Assembly (NCBI RefSeq): GCF_008831285.2
Contig: NC_045140.1
Location: 10,166,505 to 10,230,504, forward strand
Length of the DNA: 64,000 nt
Direction: 5' to 3'
DNA from: Nymphaea colorata
Taxonomy: Eukaryota > Streptophyta > Magnoliopsida > Nymphaeales > Nymphaeaceae
In this document: positions 33,286 to 43,962 of the stretch, in pieces
Layout of the letters: the number at the start of each line of letters is the position of its first letter
Position numbering within the stretch: position 1 is the stretch's first letter
Notes under the pieces: model-generated
The model's database searches: none
What the model was told of the DNA's origin: nothing
What the model saw: only the letters and a program-made list of their open reading frames with translations
Translations under genes and position numbers: made by a program

Positions 33286-35120
33286 TTAGCAATACAAAAA
33301 ACATTTCCTGCCAGGATCTAAGAGAGATGGAGCGCCGTCCACCTGGGTTTTAATAAGAGAAGTGGCCGAAAACAAAAAATAAAACCCTCATTTTCTTTTC
33401 CGATAGCTGATGTTTGCAGGACATCCAACCCAAGGTGTTGCACATGTTCATCCTCTCTCTCTCTCTCTCTCTCTTATTCGGGGTTCTGTCTTCCTCTATT
33501 TGTTCTATTGATAGTTCATTGAAAGAAACTTACATTAGTTATATTTGAAATAGTATATCTCTCTTCACAAAAATGTCTGGCGTGAGAGAAGGTACACAAG
33601 CAGTCTTGTGTACAGAAACTAGGTGATAATATCTAGTGGAAGTTTGTCTGTGACTATCTACTAGAGAATGAGTGGTCATGACCTTCAAGTTATTTAGTCC
33701 TTAGTTGTCATGGTAGGTATCCTTTTCTTTGTCATTGTTATCTCCTTGATTTGCTTGCTAATTTCCCTCTTCTACAATGCATATCTAGAGAGAAGCACCA
33801 AAGCCCTGCAACATTTGATTGTCAGATTTCTTAATTTTGTTTTGGGTTGCTTTCATTTCTGTTTTCTTTATTGATGGTTTCTGTCAAAAATTTGGTGTTT
33901 TCAAAAGTGAAGTTGTGGTTCTCTTGGTCTTTCTTGACAAATAAAACTGTTTTTTGCAGTAGTGTGGTAACCAATGAAGTGTAGCCATACGTATGCAGCA
34001 GGCACTCACTTAATGCATGCTCTCTATTTCTGCATGTCTTATTTAACTGATGATTTTGCCTGTTTTCGTCTAATTCTGTTTTTCCTGCTTCTCTTTTGCC
34101 CTTCTAATCTCGTGTTTCCTTCTATTTTTTTCTTGTTTATTCTTCATTTTTGGAGATGGATGGTGTGTAATGGCTGCAAGTTCTTTTGCATTCTGGTTAG
34201 CTAGTCCGTGCTAGCATGTTCTGATGGCTGCAATTTGTCTGCCTTTGGTTGATTTCAGGTCGCCAAAGCTGCTGAGGAAATGGCAAGTTTTGAAAGACTG
34301 CTTTCTTCTTTTCTTTTTCATTATTTGAATTGGCCTTGGACTTCTTTCTTCTCTCCTGTAATTCTTCTGAACTGACAATAACTGTTGAAGACATCCATCT
34401 GACTTGAACTTTACTACTGGCAATAAATTAGCGACATTGACTATGTTTTGTTGACTTTCAGTATGCAATAAGCGCATGACTAAAGGTGCATCCACTTGTA
34501 AAGACGACGGAGCTGCGTGTTCGTGTAAACGTCACAACAAAGACTATCTGCTCTCTATAGCAATCAATCTGTCTGCTTCTCATCATAGTAAGTACATCCA
34601 GGAATCGCACCCTACATAAAGCAGCATTTTATGGGCTTTCCTTTTGAGGTTTTGGTCTCCCTTTGGGTCTCATGTTTAATTCACCGTCTTGATCCAGAAG
34701 ACAAACTATACATATTACATGGAACTTGCTGTACCACTGGCATTTATGTTTGGCGTACTGGAATGCATAATGGAACCAGTAAGCTATCTTCTATATTACT
34801 TTCAGCATTTCATTCAACAATATATAATGCATAACTATTTCTATGCAATAGGTAAAAAAATTATTAGGTTCTTCCTATCCTCAATCTCGTGCGTGTTTAT
34901 GCATTGCCAGTCAACCTTGTAACTACAGTAAACCATTGCTTATATGCAGGTTAAACGCATAGTTCAAAGATTTCAAGTACCAATGACAAATCTCATGCTA
35001 CCGTTGAAGTTGCAGTAACTGCACAAGATCACTTACACCTTGCGTTTGTCTGGCTATAATTTACTTTCGAGTTATTATTCAATTTGATGCCATTAACAGT
35101 GGCAAAGTGATGTTTTTAGG
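33286..35120. other. No gene supported
   Basis: Contains a (CT)n run at 33454-33472. Short candidate exon scraps follow splice-like signals (TTTCAG at 34253-34258, TATGCAG at 34944-34950), and a Cys-rich frame runs near 34470-34530 (STCKDDGAACSCKRH). I cannot assemble these into a gene or assign a family. Confidence 0.4.
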
Positions 35121-35839
35121 TCATGGTTTCAATTAAGTTTTCTTAATTGTCAAAATTAATGATCCTCGTTTTTCTAGATGCATCTTTCTTGCTCTTAAAT
35201 TTACTTCAAATTTTTCTCAATATCCATGCAGCAATTCAATGGTGCTCCCAGGTTGCATAAACATCCCCATACATGTAATTCAACGGTAATTGTACTATAG
35301 AAGTGGTACTATTATTGCTGTCAGACTTCACATAGAACACGCCCGATTTATTTAAAAAATAAATGATGTTTTAAACAATACCAGTTCAACAGTAAAAAAA
35401 AGAGCATGAATTCTCATGTCTCAAAATTTTAGAGATATCGTGAGTCATCAATTTGTCTTTTCAAGATTTTCAAAGTAATCATATTTATATATGTTGTAGT
35501 AACTCTCGTAGGTGGGTAGTACAGGTTCTAACGCTCTGGCTCCACTACAAAGGATTGGTCAAATCCTGTAGGATCATAGCCTTCTAGAAAAAGTAACATG
35601 AATGAAACGGGAATTCATTCACATGACAGAAAATGATGCATCTTATTACAGACAACCATAGCAGAGCAATATATAACTGCAAAATGAATCCATCAAATCT
35701 CCAAAACCACTACAAATATTAGCAGTAACGAAGCAAGAGGCCCCATTTACTCAAATGAAACGAATAGTTATGATTTATTCCATCTGTTCAATGAACTGAA
35801 CGAATAAAAATGCCTTTTTGGCGTCCTTGTTCACGAACA

Positions 35840-35847
35840 TATAAATA
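35840..35847 (+). promoter_or_regulatory. TATA box of pseudogene D
   Basis: TATAAATA, 57 bp before the ATG at 35904, in sequence alignable with the promoters of copies A and B (TTCCATCTG, GAATAAAA(A/G)TG and GGCGT in order). Confidence 0.5.
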
Positions 35848-35903
35848 GAACTCTGTTGGCTGGGCTACAAACTGCAAAAAGGGGGACCGACTTAAACAAG
35901 AAG

Positions 35904-36099
35904 ATGAGCAGCAAGGTGGTGTTGATTCACTTGGCAGTTCGCACGTCACAAAGTCGCCCTCAGTCAGGTCCTCGGTGAAGTGGTCAAGACCCCTCGCGAT
36001 TCATGCCTTAATTTGCTGCATCTTTGGCTCGAGATACCACCGTTTGTCGTCCCAGAACTTCTCTCTGTCTGTGGAGTCCCTCCCCTGCAAGGAGCATGA
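35904..36099 (+). pseudogene. LTP-like pseudogene D
   Basis: ATG then SSKVVLIHLAV, a signal-peptide start. After an internal deletion and a frame change it reads DSCLNLLHLWLEIPPFVV, PELLSVCGVPPLQGA and stop. This aligns with SCLDMLYMDFLIPPF, AACGLPLPPSA of copies A and B, with the same C-X21-C spacing. The region holding the first two cysteines is missing, so the gene is not functional. Confidence 0.65.
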
Positions 36100-36290
36100 T
36101 ATGCCCTTGATCATCAGTATCTGCAGGGAAGGAGATCAATGCTTGTTTTTCCTCCACATCACTTCTCGCGTGCGCTTGATATGTGTTTGTTGTTGCTTCT
36201 GACTATGGCATGTGATGCGGATATTCGTACTTCTCACATGTTTTCTCTAATGAAATAAATTGTAGTTTTATATGGTCCATCTGACAGGGA

Positions 36291-36747
36291 ACTAATTTGA
36301 GTTCAGCATCTTGCTTGGTTGGAACTTCAAGCCTATTGCACACACCTCACTATGGAGTGTTTCTGCAATATAAACTACACAAACATGCATGAAGACAGAT
36401 TCATGCAGGCACGCTACACTTGCTTGGCTTTTATCATCATAAAGGTAGCCCAGGACTTGACATCCTGACAGTTGTTATTGATGAGACTTCCTTTATAGGC
36501 GGCTCTGCAGCCTAACCCAGAAATAGGCACAGGACAATTCTCTTCACATACCTAGGCAAAGGGAGGTTTAGTAGGATTTCGACAGCAAGCTGAAAAATCA
36601 TTGAGCAAGATATATACGCTGGTCAATTTCCAGATGCATGTTACTGTTATCAAACAGCAGTTACAGCACACACGCACACACACACATATAGAGAGAGAGA
36701 GAGAGAGTGGACTGGAAAGGAAAGGCACGAATTAAAAAAAATCAACT
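36291..36747. other. Intergenic; (CA)n and (GA)n; 3' flank of the WIT gene
   Basis: A CACACA/GAGAGA tract at 36668-36707. The part nearest 36748 should hold the 3' UTR of the minus-strand WIT gene. No other gene is seen. Confidence 0.5.
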
Positions 36748-39700
36748 TCAAAAAGGACATTTTTCTTGTTGTAGCAGGTACATAAAGAGAATCGCAACTA
36801 ATACAACAACAAAAGCTACAATATACTTGGCAGAAACCTGTCCTACTTCAATTGTTCTCACTGCCGCAGTGGTAGATGAATCAACCTCATCGCCTGTAGC
36901 TGTGTTGACAGACTCAAACGGTGGACCAGAGGTATCCGCTACTGACACATCTACCTCCTGTAAACCCGTAAACCTTATCAGTCACGCATGACATAACGTG
37001 ATTAGGAGACAGAAGAAGGTGATAGGCCCAAATAAAGCTAGCAGGAAGCAAAACCAAGGCCAGAAATGGAATTCAAGCGCTAAGTGAAACCATGGGAATA
37101 AAATCATTTTACGCAGGAAAAGGTGTACAAAATAAATACATGCCTACGCATCAAAAAAGAGTGCATTTAGAGAGAAGAAATACCCACAAAAACCATTCCA
37201 AAGGAAGCAAAAAGCTATAAGATAAATTAGAGGAGCTTGGGGCCAGATTCAGATTACAAAATATGCTAACAACTCAGATGAATATTTTTTTTATTGGATT
37301 TGAGGACACTTCTGTTTTTACTCTTGTTTTAAATAGGTATCGTGACTAAAAGACTCCAGTACGTTTACTCCATTTCATTTATAATGTTTAAAAAGTTCAC
37401 ATCCATAAAACAGCACATTTACATCCCGCACTACCAGTAGAGAAAATTGCATATTCAAGCTCTGGAATAGCTACTTGCGAATGGAAGGGCCATCCTTCCT
37501 AATTCTGCTTCTTTAGCACCTTAAATAGAGGTCTATACTAGGAACCAGTGTTATCAAAATCCGGTCTACTCAAACTCACTAGGTATCAGTGTCATCTGAA
37601 TTGGTTCATTTGAATTAAGCCAGCAGCAGCAAACCGATTCAATGTTGGAGGCCTCAAAGATTAGCACGTGCCAGTTTCTAAATATTCTGCAAAATTTTTT
37701 TAAATTTTTTACTTAAATTAATTTTTTATTTTTTCACTTACTTTTTTGAGAAATGACGTCTTGTTTTTATGGATTCACAACTGATTCAACTGAAATAGTG
37801 AAACCACTGATCCACCAAATCAGCAGGCTCACCAATTCAAGATATTTGCATGCAAAAGACAATATTTAAAACAAGAAATGATATTGAGATGACATAAATT
37901 CAGTATGAGTAGAATCTTATGTCCAATTCACATATACCATCATAATCACAAACTATCTTGGCTTCAACTCCTTCCAGCTAATCTAAAGTTAACAATGCAT
38001 CATCAAATTCGAGAGGTGAAAATTACTTCCAATTGTTGTTGCAAGGGAAACTGACAATCTGGCATTTAATGAAACAAAAAGAGAACTCTGAAAAGGCACC
38101 AAGAGATAAATTTTTGTGGCAAAAAATATTACTCAAAACAGCCAAAAATTATCCAAATGTTCTTGAAGGAAATATTAGAGAGACTTCTGATTCAAGATTT
38201 TAGAAATGTTAGAGATTGCAAATTTGAGCATTAGCAGCAAATAAATCTGTTATTATGTCACCACAAGCATCAACATTTTTAGGAAACCTTAAGGGGGGCC
38301 AATGGATCCTTCTTAGAAGATTATACATGTAGATCTCAAATCGTTAATAATGCTTCCACCACAAAGCTTTATAGGTCCAATTTGACCTTTTCTATACGAA
38401 GATATACCTATGAAGTCGTTCCAAATTATTAATTAGCACTAACCCTAGATCCTGCCTTTGATAATCATTTATTCTCGAGCTCCATCATGTACTATTCGTG
38501 GATTCCTTGACTGTCTGCAGCTCCTTTGCATGTGCTAAGGGTAGAAGTTTTGTATAAATGTATGGCCATGTTATTAAGTATTTATTTTTTTATTTAAGTT
38601 CTTTTCTCTATAAGAGGTGGAATAGAATAACCCGGTTGAAGCCTAATTGGCCCACTATACAACTTTCTTTTTATGCAGATCCATATATTTCTTAATTTAC
38701 AGAAGAATATATGAACAGCAGAGTTGTCATCATATCCAAGAAAATGCAAACTGGCACATACATCGTCACTCATAGAAATGGAATTTTTTTGTACGGAGAA
38801 AACAACATGTCTGTATTTGGATTTTTTTTCAATAGTATAAGAAAAAAGCAATCAAATTCACTGAACAAGACAGCACCTTCACTTGCTCATACGACGACCT
38901 TGGTTCTGATTCCAGATATGTCTTCACTGTAGCTGTTGCACTTGTGGAATCAATGTCTATGACATCTCCTTCCTTTGGTAGCTTCTTTTCACATACAGAG
39001 TCACTCATAATGCTGTCATTGGCCCAGAGCTTTGCAGCTAAAATGGCATTTTCTTTTATTAATGTTGAGATCTGCACATAATAAGAATATTAATCTGAAT
39101 ATAACTGAGTAAACATCAGAACAGAAACACGGCAAGCATTAAAATCATTAGTTTATAAAATGAACTCTAGAAAAGCCTATGAAAATAAGGATTTGAACTT
39201 CAGGAAAACCTAGAAGATGTTAACCAATATCAGAGAGGTAGATTAATTAGAGTATATGGAAAAATGATCACTGTTAAAGTCAATTAATATAGAAGTCTTG
39301 CATTGGATCCAAATTCGCTACCAGAACTTGCCCCAAACCTCCACGTTGTCATTGTAATATGACATTAGACACGGTTTGGAATAGGGTGTTATAGGCAACA
39401 GTTAAGTGCAGGTTTCCATAATGCCTGCAGATTTTGCGAGCAATAGGTGCCGATATATAGACAAGTTGATAATGAAACTTCATCCACAAAAGCATATTCC
39501 AATGGATCTGAATACCTAGTCATGGTCAATAATGCTTTAACAAGAGCAAGAAAGGTCATTGAGTTCTGTGCACAACTAACTACTTGAAAAATCAACAAGA
39601 TGTCCAGAGGGTCCATGGGGTTTGGAACTCTATTTGAAAATGATGTTTCGCTGTTACATGGAAAACATGTTTCCTTATAAATGCCAGGCTCCCAATATTG

Positions 39701-42187
39701 CTATACAACCTTCCTGACATTGCCACTAAAGAAACTAAAACCATGTGCAAGCAAGCAACATGTGGATGCATCTTGGATCAAGATATGGAAATCTAGGAGC
39801 TATGTTATCAAGGTCACATATCCATCATGATCAGAAAGTTTCATATCATGCTAAAATATAAGAAAAAGCAAATCTTTCACAGCTTTCTCAAAAATGAAAT
39901 CAAATATGTGCATTTTTTACACTTCAAAGACCATAGAACTTTCCACATACTTTATCACACAAGAATAAAATTGTGAACCATGATATGACCAAAATACCAG
40001 GTAAAGGGAACAAATTTGATGTACCTGTAATTCAAGATGCTGCCTCTCAATGGCCAATTGATTGATCATGTCATTTATTATGTGTGACCTGGCACTTATC
40101 TCCTTTGCAGCAGCAATCTTCTCACCCTCAGATTGGTTCAAAGAGGCCTCTAGGCACTCTATTCTGTCTCTGAGATGTTCTAGTTCTTGATTAAGTTCTA
40201 AGTTGTTTTTGTCAAGTAATGCACACCTCGTTTCAGCTTCCTTGGCTCTTCCTTCAGCAACCAAAGCATTTGCCTTTAGATCACGGATCACTCCCTCCAT
40301 GTGACTGACTCTTTTCTTTAGCATATCCTTTTCCTTACTGCTTGCCTCAGCTGATGCCATTGAATCTTGGGACTGAACTTCGACATCCATGAGCTTCTTT
40401 TCAAGTGACGTTAGCTTTACCTTTAAGGTTATGACTTCAGACTGCGCAAGGGAGCATCTGTCTTCTGCTTGCTTCAGCTTTGCTTCACTATTGTCATTCT
40501 CAAATTGCTGCAAAGAAGACTCTAAAAATCCTGCTTTGTCCTTAAGACACTCAAACTCTTTATCGAGTTTATGCTTACTTTCAGATAGTAGTGCATATTT
40601 AGCTTCAGCATCACTAGCTCTACTTTCGGCTGCCAAAACCTTTTTATGTAGCTCATTCAGCAAGGCTTCCAAATCACAAAGCTTTCCCTCAGTAGACTCT
40701 AGAAGTTGTGTCCTGCTCCTAAGGCACTCAAATTCTTTATCAAGTTCTTGCTTACTTTCAGATAGTGATGAATATTTAGCTTCAGCATCTTTAGCCTTTT
40801 TCTCAGCAGCCAAAACCTTGGCATTTTGGTCACTGAGCATGGCTTCTAAGTCATGAAGTTGCTTCTTAGAAGAGGTAACTGCAACCTCTAGACGAACATC
40901 AGAATCTTGCAGCAACTGCTCAGTCGTATTTAGCTTCTTTTTCAAAACTGCTATTTCTGTATTTGCAAGATTACATCTATCTTCAGCTTGGTTAAGCTTC
41001 GCTTCTAATTCTGTGCACTTTGATGCAAGCTCGTCGAGCTCTACATGTCTTACTGCCTTTTCTTTCAAAGTGTTTTCCTTATCAGAAAGCTTTTTAGGAG
41101 CTTCCACTAGTGAAGATTTCAGGTCGGCTTCTCTTCTCAAAGCACTGTGTAATTGTAACTGAAGTATCTGATGCTTGCCCACGACTTCTGCAAGGTTCCC
41201 GTTCAACATCTCTGCCAAGTTTTCTGCTTCAAAAGCCTTCTGCAATAGCTTCTCAATCGTCCTTTCTGTCAAGAACAATTCTTCCTCTGTATAATGCAAC
41301 CTAAACTTGAGCTCTTCTTCGCTGTGCCTTGCTGCACAGAGTTTTCTCTCTAGGTCAATATCCCTTGCCAAAGAATTCTCCAGCATTCTAAGAATGTGAC
41401 GCTGTTGATCATGCAGCTGAGGCTTCTCCACTGCATCTGCAAATCGATACTTATCATGTTCAATTGCTCCATTATTTCCTGAAAAGGAATAGCACAGCAA
41501 GAGAGAGTAGAGAGATAGAGAGCAAAGAGTTAAAACAACTGCGACGTTGGAGACAAATTGAAACTTTTAACTAAAAATGGATCATATCTTCACATTTTCA
41601 TTCCAGTTTTTATAATCAGATATACTAGATAAATAAGGCGCCTGAGATCTACCAGTTTCTTGGCCGATGAAAGATAAGGTTCGTCTGAACTTGGCTGCCA
41701 GCATCCTCATCTCCAAAAGCTGGTCCTGAGATTGCCTTAAAGCTTCCTCAGACTCATCTAGTTTGAAGCTATATTCACTAAATACATCCTCCGAAGTCTT
41801 CTGCCGAACAATCAGAATTTCGCCCTGTATAGAGTTCACGAAGGCTTCAATCTCCTCGGTCTCCGAATCCAAAATGCAGGACAACAGATCGAATTCGAAC
41901 ACTTTCTCCTCAGAATCTGCAACCAGATCCTTGTTCTCGATTGCAAGCGCTTCAAAGTCACCGGCGATAGACGCTACATGTATGAGAAGAATCTCCAAGT
42001 TTTGGACCTTCTCCATGGAATAGGCCACATCAAGTTCTATCTTTGTTAGGATTCTGTTAGTACCATTCGGTTGCCCGTTCTCGCCGCCATACCCGTCTCC
42101 CAATTCTTCCACCATCCCTCGCGGTGATGCCATTAGGTCTGTGTGCCAGTTCTCAATTTGACCATGGAATCCGTTGGGGGAAGACAT
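36748..42187 (-). CDS. WIT1: WIT-type WPP-interacting tail-anchored protein
   Basis: Four coding exons: 42187-41653, 41478-40025, 39071-38877 and 36957-36748, giving 797 codons with GT-AG introns in phases 1, 0 and 0. In Arabidopsis WIT proteins sit in the outer nuclear envelope, where they bind WPP-domain proteins and help anchor RanGAP and myosin XI-i. The N-terminus has the family motif ILTKIELDVAYSMEKVQNLE and FEFDLLSCILDSE. DQQRHILRMLENSLARDIDL starts a long coiled coil (about residues 190-660). The C-terminus is a single membrane anchor, YIVAFVVVLVAILFMYLL (773-790), with a seven-residue tail. It is longer than Arabidopsis WIT1 (about 700 residues), partly through a duplicated 59-residue coiled-coil unit (residues about 369-487). 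Exon 3 could instead end at 38883 (CAA|GTGAAG), which drops Val-Lys. WIT1 and WIT2 cannot be told apart here. The gene looks intact. Confidence 0.92.
36958..38876 (-). other. WIT intron 3 (about 1.9 kb)
   Basis: Lies between exons 3 and 4, with acceptor TTTACAG next to GAGGTAGATG. Repeat-like sequence at 37550-37850 (AACCAGTGTTATCAAAATCC, repeated AATTGGTTC/TGATTCAAC words) suggests an old insertion. No other gene is seen in it. Confidence 0.7.
40554..40907 (-). repeat. 177-bp in-frame tandem duplication in WIT exon 2
   Basis: Units 40554-40730 and 40731-40907 encode similar 59-residue coiled-coil segments, each containing KVLAAE, DAEAKY, LSESK and LDKEFECL. The middle parts are nearly the same at DNA level, so the duplication is not very old. 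A third, weaker copy (ALVAEGRAKEAETRCALL) lies further toward the C-terminus. Confidence 0.8.
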
Positions 42188-42760
42188 CGGTCATCAATTT
42201 TTCCTAGACAAAGACGCCACGAGATACAACTCAAAATCTTGACTCGGTTCACGATGAGAACATAAACATTTCCCTTTGATTCACTATCAAAACCATGAAA
42301 TTTCACAAACCAAAAGTTGCAGTCTCTATGAAATTCAGCAAATAAAATTGATCTGGGTTGGTAATCGCAGCAGCAAATCTAGATAATTTTTTGTTCAATT
42401 GATTTATAAGAACTTCTCTTCATCGTCTGGACTAAACCAACAAGAGAACAATAAATGTCTGCAAAGAAAATCAAACGATAATTGATCTACCGATGGATTG
42501 ACGAAAAGTACAAGACGTACAACAAAAAAATTGTACGAGAACAATAACAAAAAACACACAAGAAAGAAAATTCCGCGCAACTTCGCGTATTGTCGCCCGA
42601 TACTCCACCGAAACAAAATAAAAGAAGAGAGAAAAAAACAACAGAGATAACCATTTACCTCGAACTTCAGTTCAAACGGTATACAGAAACTCTAATCACC
42701 AAACTATGGGCAAAAACCAAAGAATTTTTTGTGGGTTCTACTTCAATCTCTGGTTTTCCT
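42188..42760 (-). other. WIT 5' UTR with a probable intron
   Basis: Upstream of the ATG a good acceptor (TTTGTCTAG|GAAAAATT) lies at 42204-42205 and a good donor (TTCGAG|GTAAATGG) at 42657-42658. The predicted leader intron is 42204-42658, with the untranslated exon starting somewhere above 42659. Inferred from splice signals only. Confidence 0.55.
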
Positions 42761-43472
42761 CATAAATCCACTTCCAGCGTGAGAAGGGGAGGGAGAGGAG
42801 GCAGAGCGTGATGGCACGATTCCATGCGAGTTATGAAGTTCATCATTTGCGTTCTATAAGTTAATCAGAAAATCATAGTTATTAAAAACGGCACATCGTG
42901 TCACGTTCCTAATTGAACATGCTTAGGGCAGCCCGTGACCGTCTATCCCCGAGATGGACGGATCTTAACTCATGAGGTTTCGGCATTTGAGAAGCTCACC
43001 CCTGGATAAACAAGTCAAATGATATGCAATTTGAATACGAATGCTTGCACCGCAGATGGGCCGGATTTAGTCTCAAGATTTTGTTCTTTCCAATGATATC
43101 ATATCTCATGTTAGCCTTATTTGCCTTGTATTTAGCTTCTAGCTGTCCTGTCACAGTACATTAGTTTGAACAACATATGGGGCCTTGTGTCCAAGTTCGA
43201 TCGTTTGAATGAGTTATCCATGGTACAAAAAATCTTAGTGTTCTAATAATCTAAGACCAATTATCATAGTTGAATCATGCATTCACTGTTCATAATTTTT
43301 TTTCTTTAAATGTCTGATTTAATGAATATGCTTTGCGTTGGACAGAAAACGTGGCCAATCCATCATTCACAGAGTGTGATAATGCCGTATGTTCATTTCA
43401 TAACACATAATAGGACTTTCTAGAAGCTACTTGCAGGCTAAAACCTGCCAATCGACCACTTTCACGAACTCT

Positions 43473-43478
<6 letters not shown>
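42761..43478. other. WIT upstream region; no gene seen
   Basis: Putative promoter side of the WIT gene, with a purine-rich patch at 42781-42808. The rest is unrecognised AT-rich sequence. Confidence 0.4.

Positions 43479-43516
<38 letters not shown>
43479..43516. repeat. (TA)n microsatellite
   Basis: About 18 TA units followed by AATAATAAT. Confidence 0.9.
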
Positions 43517-43518
<2 letters not shown>

Positions 43519-43565
43519 ATAATCAAAGAACATAGGTAGCTAGCATGGTCTTGTATATCAAACTG

Positions 43566-43902
43566 TGTGGGAATCATTTGAGCAGTCAATTTTAAGGAAA
43601 TCAAATGGTAGAGATTAAGTTGACAAACATAGAAATCAAGTTGTATTTTGAGAATGCCTAAATACTCTTTAAAGAAGGAAACAAATGAATTTTCTTAATA
43701 GAGATCTGTTCTCTTCTTTTGAGTGCAAAACAAGGCAAGAGATCTCTATTGAAATACCTCTCAAAATAAGGCAAGAGATCTCAATTAAGGAAAATCATTT
43801 GTTTCCTTTTAGGCCTTCTCAAAATACAACTTGATTTATATCCTTTTCAACCTAACCCCTATCGTAAGATCTCTTTAAAATCAATGACCCATATGGTTCA
43901 CA
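43566..43902. mobile_element. Fold-back element (long imperfect inverted repeat)
   Basis: The left arm (about 43566-43700) and right arm (about 43770-43902) are reverse complements with gaps. The best part pairs ATCAAGTTGTATTTTGAGAA, (G/T)GCCTAAA and GGAAACAAATGA with their complements at 43795-43852. The spacer holds a repeated AAGGCAAGAGATCTC word. It is non-coding and would form one large hairpin as RNA. Confidence 0.7.
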
Positions 43903-43934
43903 TCCATTATGGCGTGTAAGGGTCTGGTAGCTAT

Positions 43935-43962
43935 ATATATATATATATATACACACACACAA
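43935..43962. repeat. (TA)n(CA)n microsatellite
   Basis: TATATA run passing into ACACACAC. Confidence 0.85.

Larger units (their letters stand above)
35120..36290 (+). repeat. Block D: LTP-like unit with a degraded gene
   Basis: Positions 35145-35575 and 36125-36265 match block C (16395-16835 and 16980-17115). The middle part (35720-36100) holds the promoter and gene homologous to blocks A and B, which C lacks. D therefore shows the ancestral order of the unit. Confidence 0.7.

Noticed and set aside
34470-34640. Short cysteine-rich frame (STCKDDGAACSCKRH)
   Set aside because: No start, signal peptide or family match, and it sits in otherwise featureless sequence.
40389-40856. 155-codon Ser/Leu-rich frame on the plus strand
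   Set aside because: Shadow of WIT exon 2, whose minus-strand frame has coiled-coil composition, correct splice sites and family motifs.
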